Shown: positions 36,601 to 50,100 of the stretch, one piece after another
How positions within the stretch are numbered: the first letter of the stretch is position 1
Layout: every line of letters starts with the position of its first letter
Assembly: GCA_037577475.1 (NCBI GenBank)
Contig: CM075189.1
Coordinates: 15,361,839 to 15,425,838 of the forward strand
DNA: 64,000 bases
From: Chaunax sp. Z400
Taxonomy: Eukaryota > Chordata > Actinopteri > Lophiiformes > Chaunacidae
Direction of reading: 5' to 3'
Position numbers and translations under genes: made by a program
Notes under the pieces: model-generated
The model's database searches: none
The model's input: the letters and a program-made list of their open reading frames with translations, nothing else
What the model was told of the DNA's origin: nothing

Positions 36601-37268
36601 AAGGAGGCAACGGAAGAAAGCTTGCAGCAGATGAAAAGAGCAAGAAAAGTGATGCATCAAAGTCTGTTAAAGACCTTAAGATCGTAGAGGAAACATCGGA
36701 CACTGCAGTTTTGCTCTGGACAGCAGATGGGTTACCGAATGATGCTCCACTCACGGTGGTATATTCCCCCTATGGTGAGGACGATATCAAAAGGACAGTG
36801 GAGACCAGTGCTGGCAGTGGGAAGGTGTTCCTAGAGGGACTGTCATCTGGAATGAGGTATTCGGTTTGTCTTGTAGCAAAAGGTAGTGCGGCTGGTAAAG
36901 ATCCTTGCATTGACTTCTACACATTGGACAATGAAGAGGATGGTGGTCAGAACCAACTACTCATGATCATAAGTGGGATTGCCTGCGCTTTGGCTTTGCC
37001 TCTTATTGCACTGCTGCTCTACAAGATTCTTGCTCTGTACTGCAAGGGACGCAACACAGGTTTGGATGAGGAGGAGCTTGAAAAAGAGAGTTATGTCAAG
37101 TTTGAGACGATCTCAATGAAACAAAGGACCTTGAACTCTCATCCAACAGAGCTTTGGGCGAGGAGACAGACTCAAGAATCAGAGCGAATGCTCCTGTGCT
37201 CCAGGTCAAGCATAGATTCCCAGATGACTTATAAGAGTGACGGTTCCCGGTCTGAGTATCTCTGCTGA
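30527..37268 (+). CDS. lrit3: LRR, Ig-like and transmembrane domain protein 3
   Basis: Four coding exons (30527-30642, 31993-32459, 35046-35351, 36235-37268) give 1923 bases and 640 residues. Order: signal peptide (about 1-20), LRR N-cap CPSQCTC, leucine-rich repeats (about 55-190), LRR C-cap with NPWFCDC (about 195-250), an I-set Ig domain (about 252-340; Cys in LMRCDATG and YSCKAKN), a Ser/Thr-rich linker, an FN3 domain (about 441-520), a membrane span (about 537-562) and a tail ending SDGSRSEYLC. Long blocks match human LRIT3 as I recall it (RIEKT, LHELRLDGN, RWSIMSL, LLCSRSS). LRIT3 sits at the photoreceptor-to-ON-bipolar synapse and is needed to place TRPM1 and nyctalopin; loss causes congenital stationary night blindness in human. 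ATG 30527 is chosen because MHHFLYVHVFLC matches the family start. Fish have lrit3 paralogues; which one is not decided. Confidence 0.95.
30643..31992 (+). other. lrit3 intron 1
   Basis: No exon seen. A short tandem of the 10-mer GTACTGACCT occurs at 31181-31209. Confidence 0.7.
31993..32459 (+). CDS. lrit3: lrit3 exon 2, leucine-rich repeats
   Basis: Acceptor TTATTCTCAG, donor GTAAGG. It carries the LRR array (LRELRYLWITYN-like, LHELRLDGN, LRTLDLHNN, LTYLDLSSN steps). Confidence 0.95.
32460..35045 (+). other. lrit3 intron 2
   Basis: 2.6 kb of AT-rich DNA; I see no exon or named repeat in it. Confidence 0.65.
35046..35351 (+). CDS. lrit3: lrit3 exon 3, LRR C-cap and first half of Ig
   Basis: Acceptor CATCTTCAG, donor GTATTG. 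It encodes GLQDNPWFCDCKISKLIEL through the first Ig cysteine. Confidence 0.94.
35391..35801. mobile_element. MITE-like element, copy 2
   Basis: The ends are inverted repeats: AAGCCGTATTTTTACTGTGA at the left, and the complement of the right end begins AAGCCCCATTTCCACTGCAT. The interior near 35637 (GGGCATTGATCAATCAGT) matches copy 1. No coding capacity. It lies in lrit3 intron 3. Confidence 0.72.
35851..36066. mobile_element. Inverted-repeat relic, Penelope-like LTR type (tentative)
   Basis: The left arm (35851-35912) is the imperfect reverse complement of the right arm (36005-36066). Shared cores are GGTAATCC/GGATTACC, TTGAATCTGAA/TTCAGATTCAA and GAAGATGTTTCACCTC/GATGAAATGTCTTC. The right side carries AGAAGCCTCTTGGATGATAG and ATGAAATGTCTTCAA, a phrase I recall from abundant fish elements with Penelope-type ends. 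It lies in lrit3 intron 3. Confidence 0.5.
36235..37268 (+). CDS. lrit3: lrit3 exon 4, Ig end, FN3, membrane span, tail
   Basis: Acceptor CCACAATATAG; it starts VQESPGEGIRWSIMSL, as in human, and ends at TGA 37266-37268. The open frame continues upstream into intron 3 by chance; the splice site and homology set the exon start. Confidence 0.94.
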
Positions 37269-38065
37269 GACCATGAATCCTTGGCCAAATGCCATGTTGG
37301 TAACACATTATATGAAACACTCTTTACATGCCTTTTTTGTTTTGGAGAATGTAATGTAGAATGGATAAAGATTTATATAATGATTAGGAATGTGCAGTTA
37401 ACATAACGTAACATTCCCTGGAGGTTGTTGGGGTGTTCCAATCAGTCAAGCACTGAGATATTTATTTATGTCCTTACTTATTTTGAAGCCTTATTTTGAT
37501 TAAGAAGTTTGATTGGTTGCCACTAAATAGTTATAAATAGTATGACTCTAATTCCTTAAAAAGTTGCAGTGTTAAAACATAAATACTTTATACATTTACT
37601 CAATTGAAAACATTACAAATACAATGTATTTAAAGGTTTTACAACAACAACAAAAGACTGGGAAAGTTATAGGAATGCTCAAAAACAGCTGTTTGGAGCA
37701 TTTCACAGGTAAACAGGTTAATAACCAAAATATATGATTTGACATGACAGTGGTAAATTGTATAAAGAACATTGAAGTTTTTTTGGAATCAGGGTTGTAC
37801 CATACAAAGAGCCTGTTGGTTAGCTGTGTGTGGTGTTTAATGTTATACCCACTGCCAAAGTTTAAGTGTCGTCTATGACTATTATGTGGTGTCAAAGAAA
37901 ACCCATTATTCACTTTCCGTCACATTTACAACATCAAGCAGATTGTTGCCTTATTGGAAAAGAAACTACCATCAGTGTGTTTGATTGATGAACACTGCCT
38001 CTTTCTATGTTTGTCTATAAATGGAGTTGTACATGTTTTTAATAAACAACTGTTGAATTATATTT
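37269..38065 (+). other. lrit3 3' UTR
   Basis: AT-rich DNA after the stop, up to AATAAA at 38041. The extent is inferred. Confidence 0.55.
38041..38046 (+). terminator. Candidate poly(A) signal of lrit3
   Basis: AATAAA followed by a GT-rich stretch (TTTGTGTTGTGT) about 20 bases later, 770 bases after the stop. Confidence 0.6.
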
Positions 38066-38069
38066 GTGT

Positions 38070-41025
38070 TGTGTACTTTTAATTTAGAAAAAAAAGTTTC
38101 CTATGTATGAGTTTTTAATGGGTATATATTTGTATATTTGATAGAAAACCACTAAAATTCATAGAACTGTACCGTTCTAATTATCAGCAATCTTCTAATA
38201 TCAACAAAATGCATCCATTTTGCATTTTTTAAAGAATACCACCATAAAATAAGAGATGAATACTCGAAATCTATGTTATCTGAATTTGTATTGCATTTTA
38301 GTTTCTTGGTAAATGTCTGAATTTTCCATCAGCAACAGGTTGTGTGCTCTTTCTAGGCTTCAGCAGGTAAAACTGAATCTCACTGTGCACTGTTCTCCAA
38401 TGCACTATAAGCCTTATCGTTGGGCTTTAAGAAGAGCACCTGAAAAAAATATTTTTATGAATAAAACACAAGACTTCAAGTAGAAGTAAAATATAGAGGT
38501 TGCTACTGATGTAAGAATGATCAATTAAAAAAAAAAAAAAGAAAGGTACAGAGATATATGACTTGCACTTGGTTATATACAAGAGCAGACATGTTGATCC
38601 TGAGAATCAATGGGTCACAGCTGTCACGCTCTCTGAACATTTGAACAGGCGCTGCAGTAAATCCTGATAAGATGACGAGTGAACCTGGGAAACTGTTCCC
38701 ATGGATACCTCTGTGCCACCAGCTATATGAGCCTGCAGCACTAAGTAATCTCTAATGGCAGCTGCGCTGTTATGGCAACGACCGAGCTGCTTTAACAAAC
38801 AGATTGGATGGATGGGTTGGGCTATAAATGATAGGTACAGTATGTACTGTAAAGGATAGATAGAACTATGGTTGGAGAGATTGAAAGGAACATCAAATGA
38901 CACATGAATTAGTTAGTAGTTAGACAGATTGTTTTCAGAGGCAAGAGGGCCATGAGGACAGGGAGAGGGAGAAGAAAGACAAATAACATATAATAACATA
39001 TCAGTCATTTCTTCTGTAATCACTAAACAGTACGCAGTGGGGTATGGGCCATGAAAGCAAATCCAGAAAGGCCAAATGGAAATAAGATTCTTCACTGCTT
39101 TAGAAGCTTTACAGTTGCATCACAAATCCCCTGGTAACACTGACTTGGTGCCATTATGGCAATCCAGTGGGAAATTGGCCTCTAGTGACCAAGGTAAGAA
39201 AAACATAGTACTCAAAGATTGTTTAGCTTTTGCAACATAATAGATAAATAAGTATAATTCTACACTTTCAACTTGAGGTTAATGTCAAATAATAAACAAT
39301 TTTTTTCTCCCTTTCAGATGGAAACTCACTGTAGCTTGATAAGTAAGCTCAGTTGATCTTCAACCTGCCATCCAGTAATTTTCCATTCATTCAAATTACA
39401 AATTGCTGCTGCCTTTCTTATTGTTTTACATTGTTTTTCTTGACATGACCAAAGCAAAAATATGAAAACAGGAAAACAAATGCAAAAACAACTACATCAT
39501 TACCTCCACCAACAGAGGTCATGTGATCCATTTGTCTGTTTGTATACAATATATATCTAAATAAAAAAAGTTATATTATTTTTAAGAATTTCTCAATAAG
39601 TGAGTTATAGGTGTCAATAAAAAATAATGTATAAAATTTGTGTCCAAGGAAACAGGAAAAACTCAATTAGTCCGGATGTGGATAACCCCCCACCCCCACA
39701 AAGCATGTGGGATGTGAAATTTCCTTGTTTCTGTTCATTGGTTTTTGACCACACCCCTGTTGCATATTTTATTTACATGATTCTATTCATTTATACCCCT
39801 TTTACATATTAGTCTTTTATATCATTTATAATTTTAGTCAACTAATTACGCTTGATTTTTAGGCCCTGCAAAAGGGGGCATATAGGGTTAGGGGTAAAAT
39901 CGTGAGAAACGGTAAGACAACAACATCAGTCTGGAAACAAGGCGACAGTCTGAGCAGTGTAAATCTTCTACTGCTCCTCTACAGGGTTACTCTGTTGACG
40001 TTGTTGCTGACAATATCTTAGTCATGGTGGGCATGAATAGAGGTTTTAGTTTGTGGAGTCTGTTAGTTGTTCTCCTGGGTAGAAAGAGGACAAACAATTT
40101 AGGGATAATATGCTCCATTCCTCCGCTGATCTCTATAAATTACTCATTGTAGGCTTACCGATTCCCTGGAAGCCAGATGATCTTCAACAGGAAACCGTCT
40201 GACTGACATGGTGACTTCTCATTCAAACACAAGACACAAAACAGAGCGTCTATTGTATGTGACATGTTTAAATTATGATTGCATTATAAGTGTATGTCGT
40301 TTATGAGTGGGCAAATAGTTTGATAGAGTACCAAAGGTCAGTTTTGCTCCACGATAAATAAAAAAATAAAATACTAAATAAAAATTTTAAGGTTTGTGTT
40401 CAGTGTAATAGCCTTATGCTATGTCCATCCCCCAGTCTCTGTCTCCCAGACACAAAACCTCTGTCTCAAACACTCATCCATCCACATTCAGCAGAGGTAT
40501 GGGTCAGAGGGTGGAGTGAGAGTAAGATGTTGTTATTATGTGGGACCTTTTTTGGCGCAGCCTCATTTCTTGCATTTTCCACATTCTGCCTGAGATACTA
40601 ACTGCAGCTTAAAGAAGACCTGCTTCAACGTTGGACTAGCATGTGCAAAATTTACCACGGGGGTGTCAGGAATTTCAATCTTTGCTTCCAAAACAGACTG
40701 GCAGCCTGGGGGCCAAAGTCGGGAGTGACCAGGATCCCACACAATTTTTCTTTCTTTCTTTCGTTTTGTTGAACACTACTCTGGCAGTATTACCCTCTTC
40801 ATTCGGGGAGTACTCAGAATCTTCACCTCTTTATCGGGGTACACCTCCCTTTGGCGTAACATCTTCCGGTATGTAATGATTCACTGTCGTGGAGAAGGAT
40901 GCCAACAGTCCATAAGCAAGCATCGCTTATTTTGGGGGAATTTTTGTGTGCCAGTGCTAATAGTGGGAATGCCTGAAAATAACTGAACAAGGGCAGCTCC
41001 CAAAGTGGGGACAGAGCGCAGGATT
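38070..41025. other. Intergenic spacer lrit3-egf and egf 5' region
   Basis: No gene seen. It contains an A-run (38527-38540) and the left end of a dispersed repeat near 39500. The egf promoter and 5' UTR must lie in the last part, but no clear TATA box or other element stands out. Confidence 0.55.
39500..39615 (+). repeat. Left end of TTACCTCCAC-type repeat
   Basis: TTACCTCCACCAACAGAGGT at the start resembles the repeat at 24530-24780. The remainder is AT-rich and diverged, so the right border is approximate. Confidence 0.4.
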
Positions 41026-41152
41026 ATGTTGGCTGCAACAATCACAGCAGTGGTGATCTATTGTATGGTGCAAAGCTCTCCGGTCTTGGCCCTCGGTACA
41101 GCATGTTGGGCCGAACGCCTATCGAGAGCAGGGAGAAACGGCAGCTGTGTGG
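41026..41152 (+). CDS. egf: egf exon 1, signal peptide
   Basis: It encodes MLAATITAVVIYCMVQSS and the short lead to the propeller, ending NGSCV; donor GTAAGT. The human counterpart ends NSTCV. Confidence 0.9.
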
Positions 41153-44100
41153 GTAAGTTTGTTCCCCCTCTACTCTGTATGTGCATAACCATCTTTATGT
41201 GGTAATTTGCCATTACTACTATCATTTTAATAGTATTATATAGTAAGTATACAATGTCATGTAATACCAGAGAAACCACTCCACTGGTCTGTGAGTAGGT
41301 GTATCTCAGGCTGAGCCCAAGTTATTTGTGGGATACCACAAGCACATCAGTTGAAGGTGTGGGTGAAGATGGTGACTGCTGATGTGGAAATGTTATCTTC
41401 TAGGAATTGTCAGAGTTTACTTTTTATCTAAGCATAACATAAACTTTGGTGTATTTTATTTTTCCTAATACCCATGTTGAAATCATCATCAATACACCAT
41501 GTGTTCTCCACAGAGAGGTCAAAGGTCATGGTCACCCATATCACATCACTCTTTATTTACATTACCCAGTAGGGTGGATACTTCTCAATGCAGGTGCTGG
41601 AATCTGGACGTTTATGTGACAGATATAGTCTCACACACAAATTGGAATATTTCATTTTTAAAAATTTCCAGCGTGAATCAGCACATACCACAGATGGTTA
41701 ACCCAAAACACCACAGAATAGATAAAACACATGAAAATGTACGTATCCTTTTCCCAGTCCTTTTTCCACTTTGTACCACGCTGTGCCAAGGTTGTGCTTA
41801 CACCTCCAGGCACTACAGCTGCATAAATTAGTTGGCCACACCCTGAAGGTTATTCCAAGAAATTAGAAGCCAAGTGCTTTAGGATTCTTTCAATAATATC
41901 ATTCTACAAACAGTATTTGGTTTTAAAAATATAACATTTTCCTCACATACATTTAGGTCTGTCAACACCTGTGTGAGATATAGATATAATCTTCAATAAT
42001 GGTATCCTGCATGTTATTTCTGTAGCGTGATATTGATATATAACTTGATTTTCTATTCAACTTTCAATTTTCTAACTCAAATGAGAATTCCCAGAGATAG
42101 AATAACCCGGATGGGGATGACTATTTATGGCCGTTTCAAATAACTGTATACCTGATTAACAAATTAATACAAGAGGTCTGTAAATTAAATTCTGCCATAA
42201 AGCAGACCTGCTCAATAATTTGCAGTTTGAAATAAACCTATTTCTCCATGCTACACGGTCAAGAATGATGGTGACCACTATGTGAACTTGGTGATTAATG
42301 TTTCATCAGGATGCCTCCTAGCAACTCGACAACAGTGGCCATCTAGGGGACATATATTTCATTATGTTGTTTGTCTGGTGTTACTCATTGTTTTCTTCAT
42401 TCCACACAGTTAAGCGCAGTTTCCATGGTTGCACATGACAATGTTATTACCATTTAATCGTAATATAGACAGCGAACACAGATTTGTCTTCACCAGCCCA
42501 GCTTGTCAAAGTTTAAAGGGCTCCAGAGCAAACTCAATACATATATTATCTAATTCAATACAAGTTTTGTAATTTTTTTGACCATGTTTATCAGAACTTT
42601 ACTATGATAAAGTTGTGAACTAAAGCTAAAACCTGTGAGAAAAGTTTTTTAAAAACTAACACTAATCCCTTTAGCCTTTAAACCCATTCTTTGCAGGGTG
42701 TTGTTAGGGTCAAAAGATAATATTTTATCCAGAAGGAGCTGAGTCGGCCTTGAACTTCATCCTATTACAGTCATGAATAAGCTTTTTATCAGAGAATTTG
42801 ACAAATGACATCCGAATGAAATTTAGAGCGGACGCAGCTATTGAAATTTAGATGCCGCCATAATTATGTACCTGTTCCTGGGATTCATTAAGTTTAAATG
42901 AGAACAAGAATATATGACAGCAGTAATGGTAACAACTAAAAATACAATTAAAATGGATACTATGTAAAATTATGGTTGAAAAAGGGTAAATACTAGAGAA
43001 TATATCATCTGTATTTTAATAATACTTAGAACTGCAAGGTTTAGTCGATTAATTGATTTAGATATTTTTCAAAGAAAAATATAATAAAATATATAAAATA
43101 TTCTCAGATTTGAAAATAAGTGTAAACTGCAGCCCTATTATTGAATAATTTTGCATTTACAAATCCTAGTGGTACATTCACCTGAAATATATGTCATATG
43201 TAGCTTGTTGAACTCTACGTACTCTCATTAATTAAATAGAACCATTTAAACGGATCTACGGATCATAGATGGATGGATCACTGAAGCATGTATGAATGAC
43301 ATAAAAGCAGTTGTGGCAATTTGAAAAAATGTCTGCGATGTGATTATGAGACAAAAATAAAAGCCCTATATTATTTGCCATTTTAAAACCAGAGCCCAAT
43401 AAATACTGGTATGATTGAGAAGGAAGTCTTTAGCACTACTGAGTATCAAATACTGAGGTACCTTTCCAAATATTGGGCTTTGGAATGGCACTGTGTGTTT
43501 TATGGCCTTAAAATAATGAAAGATTCACAAAAATGTGTGATGTTTTATTTTGTTAAGGTTCACAGCCCTTCCTGATATTCGGTCATGGTAAAGCCATTCA
43601 TCGAATGGACCTCGATGGAAAGAACCAGAGAAGGCTTGTGGCTGGGGCGGGAAGTTCTATCCTGCTGGACTTTCATTTGAGAGAAGAGAGAGTCTACTGG
43701 GCTGACAAACGCTCTGGGGTCATTTATAAAGCATCAGTGAAAGCTCACAGACAGGTGATTATGTAACTACTATGTAACTGTAGAGATCATCCCTGCTAGG
43801 ACATTACCAAAAATCAAAGCTTATTTTTCTTTTGTGCATTGGTCTAAGAATTGATTAACAAAAATCTTTTTTTTGAATGTTTGTGGTCCAGAAACTGTTC
43901 TCATCTGACAGAAACATCTCAGGCCTGGCAGTGGACTGGATTTGGAACAAAGTGTATTGGACAAGTGGAGAAAAGGGAAGAATCAAGAGAATGGATCTGA
44001 ATGGGAAAAATGTATGGACTCTTTTAAGACACTTGACCCAACCAAGTTCTATAACTGTTGACCCAACTAACAGGTAATCCATTCTGCATGACTCTGTCAT

Positions 44101-47100
44101 GCTGGTATTTCTTTTCTCATGTGGTTGGATTACATTCATGCTGGAGCAGAGCAATTGACCCATACACAGCTCCTCACACAGGATTTCTGGCATTTTGTTT
44201 GTGTATCATTATATGAATGTTTCATCTCCCTTCATAAAGCATGGCTGACACAGAAGTACAAAATGACGGATTGACTTTCACATACCACCAGTCTGTCTCT
44301 AGTGAAAGATTCACTGCATTTTGGTGCCATAAACTGACAAGCAGATATGCAAAAGTGAATAATTAGGGAGGGAGGGATTTATATCAACATTTTGAAATAT
44401 TTCTCCAAGATAATAAAATTCCATGGGATTATTTTTCACTTCTTTTTTTGCTAGCAATTCACCTAATTTTCATGGGATGTTAGCATTCATATGAAAACAT
44501 ACATATAACATATTTTGCAGGTTTCTTTTTTGGCTTTCTGGTGAGACGACTCCAAGCATCCAGCGATCTAACCTGTCCGGTCAGATGAAAACTACACTTA
44601 TTAAAATAGCTGAACAACTAAAAGCACTGTCGATTGACCGAGGGGAGAAAAGGCTGTTCTGGGTTCAGTTTGGTTTGCAAGGAGAAAGTGCCATTGCTTC
44701 CTGTGATTACAATGGGAATGTCCTGCACATCATAAACCAGTCATTTCGGTGAGCATGTCGTGTTCTTATTACTCATTTATCTTTTTATGATTGCTGTAAT
44801 TTTCCTATAAGTAAACTTGGATTAAACACATGTTTCTGTCTCCTCTGGTCAGATCTCAGTCACTGGGGATATCTGTGTTCTTGGAGAACTTATACTACAC
44901 TGATACTGCATCTCAGGTTATAAAACAAGTGGACAAGTACACTGGAGGAGATTCACAGAATGTTAACATAAAACCAATGGCGAAACCCCCAGTTGATATT
45001 AAGGTGGTGCATCTCCTCAACCAGCCAATGGAAGACCTGCAATCATTACTTTCAGGTTCCAGCTGAACTTACATACTACTTGCATTTACATTAGTGTAGA
45101 TTTGACTCAAACGACGTGTTTGATTAATATATTACCGTTAACCTTTTCAAACAGATTGTGACGAAGAGAGTGGGGACTGTGTGAGTGTGTGTTCCAGTCT
45201 AGCTGAGCGAGGAACCTGCCAGTGCAGTGAAGGCTTTTCTCTCAGTAAGAGAGGCACTCATTGTGAAGGTTGGTATTCATGCAGTTTAATCTACAATTAA
45301 GACATTATAATGAAAACAGCAATTATATTGACTGTTTATTACCGAAGTTGGCATGAGTCTCACAATGTATATCAACCACCATCAACATATCCTGCTAGTA
45401 GGGTCACATGAACAAGATACATACTGGAAAATAAAGAATGGGAAAGCATTTAAATAAAAGCTTCTTCTAAAATAACATAGAAATGTTGTATCACTGTTTT
45501 TTTTCTGTGTTTTGCCATAGATGTGAATGAATGCGCCCTCTGGAACCATGGCTGCTCTCTTGGTTGTGAAAATATCCCAGGGTCCTATTTCTGTACCTGC
45601 CCTAAAGGATATGCTCTCCTTCCAGACAGGAAGATGTGTCAAGGTACCATGGAAACATTTGTTATTTGATCATATTACCAATTTCTATACTATTGTATTC
45701 CATCCCAAATTCCTAAAAAACTTCCAAAATGGTTTTATTATTAATTACTAGTATGATCAGTCCATGATACACAGAATATAAAGTTATATATATAATATGA
45801 AGTTATATAGCAACAAAAAAGTTCAAGTTCAAACAACTATTAATCTCACTGGGGGCAATTAATTTAGAGCAGCTTGTACACAAAACACAAACAGACAATA
45901 AAAGATAAATATAATATAAATGATAATAATAATAAATAAATATATATAAATAAATAAAATGTATGAGGGAGCTGAATAAAATCCATAGATGAAAGGGATA
46001 AAGGGGCAAAATCTTAAATAACAGGATAATGACCTAGGAAAGGATTTTAAATTTTTTTTAAAAAGTCAGACAGGCACACATAAAAAAGTACAATTAAAAT
46101 GATCTATGTACCGTCTAAGAGACGGACTGCAAAGGGAGTGAATGATCTAGAATAGCAGTTACTTTTACTTAGAGGTAAAACATAACGACGCCCTGACGGC
46201 AATAAGGAAAATTCAAAGCTTGCTAGCAGTGAAGTCACTTGGCTATTGCTACTAATTATGGGTTGTAAAATTCACTAATGACACCCTAAAGACATATAAT
46301 TACATAATTTTTCACCAGTAGCTTTTAAAGATTGTTACACATCTGGATGATGCAGCCAAAATCAATAAAACTGGCTCAACCACTCGACTGAGTGGATTTA
46401 TTCAGTATCATACCATTAAGCAGTTTTGTCCTTTATGTGAAGCTATGTTAAGAGCAGTGTGACAAGTCTGCATAACAAACTGGAAAACATTTCTGTTTTC
46501 TTTGAAGCATACTGGTCTGAGCTGTGCAGAATCCTCTTTCAGTGACATAAGAAGGAGATAAAAAAAATAAATGTAGGTTTTATTCAAAGTGGTAACACTT
46601 GCACTTTGTTTTGGCCAGCATAATGAAGGCAGCTCTGGTTTCAGATCAGATCTTCTTCTTTTTGTGGTGCTTTGAAAGGTGGCATTTGTCCCCCAGACAC
46701 TACTTTGACCCTTCGGAGCCAATAAAAAGGCTGGGTCATACGCTAGACATCATGGACCAGACATATGCAAACTGCCAATTGTGTGTCAGGTTATTTGGGT
46801 CAAAACAGACACTTTGTCACTTAAGGTCTAGTTGTGCTGAGACTGAGGGGCTATGTAAGGTAGATGGAAGCAGTGATATCATGTTATTGTTCAAAAAGTT
46901 TTTTTAAATTTCTTTATAGGATTAGATCAATATATCTGTTTATAATCAGTCACTTTTCTGTTGTTTATGTTCAAACGTTCTGCTGAAGACATGCTGTTTG
47001 GAGACATTTGATTGTTTTACTTGTATATAGTCTTTCTGCATCAATCTGTGTCTCATTCTTCTGTAATAATGCAGGTCTGTTGTCTGCAGCTACAACAATA

Positions 47101-50100
47101 GGTCCTTCTTTAGTGAATAGATACCTCAGACAATCTAATATTTTGGCACAAACATATGCACTGCTGAGAATTTATACAAAATATTTAATTCACCAAACTG
47201 GTAAAATGAATGTATTTTGTCCAGGATTTAGTGACTTTACTTTATTTTTTTATTTTTTTAATCATTTTTTACATTTCTGTCTAATCTGCCATGACACCGT
47301 ACTGTCTACACAGTGATTTGATTCATTTAACACATTAAAACACTTTATGGACACATGCTAATCACCTCTCTTCTAATCTTATACAGCCCAAAACAAGAGG
47401 CAAGGCTCACAGACACAATGAGATTAGATGACGAGATGATATTTGCAATAGGGAACATATCTGGTCAGCAGCTTTGGCTATCTAAGCTGTTTAGCAGACG
47501 ACCTTTGCCAAGGTCCAGAAACAAACATGCAGCCAGGTTGCAGGCCCTGCAGACAATGGAGATGACAACAGACACAGCATCTGATTCAATAAAAAAAATG
47601 GTAAAAAGTATTTACAAAACACAAATAAATGCAAAAACAGGAATTTTTTTTTAACTATTAATCAGAGTATAAGTTAATTTTCCATTTCAGAGTAGAATTT
47701 AATATTTTCCTTGTATTGTCTTTCATTCTTTTATTGTTTTTGTATACAGAATTGTGCTTTCCTGCATATTTGCTCATATATCATTCAATTAATGTTCAAA
47801 GTTTCTAGTTGGTGGCACAGCATATTTACTTTTGCAAAAGAAATATCAAAAAGTGAAGAATTTACCCACTGAGAGAGGTTCACAGAGGCACAACCACAGA
47901 CACTGTTGCTATTCTAATATTTCACATTATCTATATGGCCTGTCTCTGTATACCTGGCCCATAGTAACACATGTACAGGAGATACCACACTCACGTGAGC
48001 TCATGTGAGCTAATATTACCTCAGGCTCACCACTGTGTGGGCTTTGACTGCCTTCTCCTCACACTTTCACCTATTTTGATAGGGTTAGCGCTGACTTCAT
48101 AAAGGGATTTTACCAGAGAAGGGCCTAAGAGGCTTTTTGTCCATCTGGCTCTGTGTGGCTCTGAATATATACCTGCTGAATCCCAAAATAACGTTTTAAC
48201 ATGCAACTTCCCTTTAATCTTGATCATTAAGGTCTCTTAATGGACAGTTGTGTAATATGACATTCTTAAAGTTATTTTAATCCTTCATCTGTTTCTGTGG
48301 GTTTACTTCACTTAGCTCAGATCGGATGTGTATTGCTACTGTTACAAGTAACAGAAAGTAACAGTGTTTCAACATATATATATTTTGTATATTTTCTTTC
48401 TATAATCAGAGATTGTACCATGTGAGGGTAATACCACTAAGTGCGGCCAAGGATGCCTGACAACAGAAGAGGGTGCTATCTGTGTGTGTCCTGAGGGATC
48501 TTTACTGCAGGAGGATGGACAAGCCTGCACTGGTATGGACTATATCCTGGTTTATTCTCAAACTAAAATCAAGCTAATATTAGGATTTTTTTTTTTTTTA
48601 CCTGTACAATTTCATAAAAAACATAATGATGTTCGTATTTTTCATTTGAAGTGAGAATTTACCATTTAATGTTTTCACAAATACAGTGCAGACTGTACTC
48701 TTCTTCTAACTTTAAATGTGTCTGTATTCTTGCTCATTGCTACAACTTCTTTTCTCACACCGCTGTTTATTTTCCTATAAACTCAAAAAAGAAACATTGA
48801 CTTGAACTAAATTTACTTTAGTTTACTTCTGATCAGATAGATCAATAGATCGATAACTGAGCAAGGCAATAGATACAGTAGCTACAATATTATTTCTTGC
48901 CAATGTAAATATCTAAATATCTTGCAACAGGTATGACGTAGCCAGAAAGTATCCTCCACTACATACTTATTTTGCATTACCACTTATAACATATAGTTTA
49001 AAGGTGGAATTTATCATTATATCAATATACTAAAATCTCCTCTATGTGAAGAACAGAAGCTCTGATCTGTGTGAGTATTGCTGTTGCAGGCTGCTCATCT
49101 GCAGACAGAGGGGGTTGCAGTCAGCTCTGTACTCCCGTCACCCCGACTAGATGGCAGTGTGATTGTCTGCCAGGCTACCAGCTCCATCAAGATGGCAAAC
49201 AATGCATTGCTTCTGGTGAGTCATGCTATGGCCAACATCCAGCTGAGGTGGATCAGCTCACACAGATAAACACTCAAACACACCATGTACTGTATCTACT
49301 CTTGCAGGGTTTCTATTGTATTAACTTTCACAAACTTTCCATTCTTCAGGCCCTCTACCTTATCTACTAGTAGCCGATCTAGTGGACGTACGACATATTA
49401 ATCCTGACGGCACTGGGGACCGAACTCTTGTAGAGGACCCCAGAGGAACAATCATAGCTTTGGACTATGACCCTGTCCAGAACAAGGTAAGATGAAAATT
49501 CTTTTAACCTTTTACAGTGGTTTTGTTTCAGATTTGTCAATGGACGCAAAAGCAGCAGATGAGAATGTACTCTGCTAACCAAAGGTCTCAGGAGTACACT
49601 GATGTACTATATGAAGACAAGAATTGGGTTTTGGTGAAGATACTTAGTGACACCTAGTGGACACAGACTGTAACTTGATGGCCTGTTAAATGAAAACCAA
49701 TACTTTCTGTTAATATTTCCTTTTTTAATTGATCTACTTTATTTTTGACATGGAACATATTTAAGGTTTTAATGCTTGTCTATTTTTCACAATAAATGCT
49801 TTCCTGTTTTCATGTTAAAGGTGTACTTTGCTAGTACAAGCCAGAAGACAATTGAGAGGGTTGATTTGAACGGTGAGTCCAGAGAAGTTCTTGTCTCTGA
49901 TGGATTAGACTCTCCAGAAGGACTGGCGATTGATTGGATCCACCGTAGGATGTACTGGACAGATAAAAGGTGCGTGGTGCTTGCAGAGAGTAAATGTTGG
50001 ATTGTTACTGAGAAGACTGTTTGCTGGACATTTCCTGTTTTAATGTTGTTTAGCACTTATTATACAGAAGCACACTGGCATTTACTCTGACCATATTAGA

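Noticed and set aside
41005..41025. Seven extra N-terminal codons before the egf ATG
   Set aside because: They would begin at GTG; the ATG at 41026 leads directly into the signal peptide.
47355..47654. A 99-codon open frame after an acceptor-like TTATACAG in egf intron 7, ending near a donor-like GTAAAA
   Set aside because: In the phase needed by egf it meets a stop within 12 codons, and the encoded sequence matches no EGF module or other domain I know.
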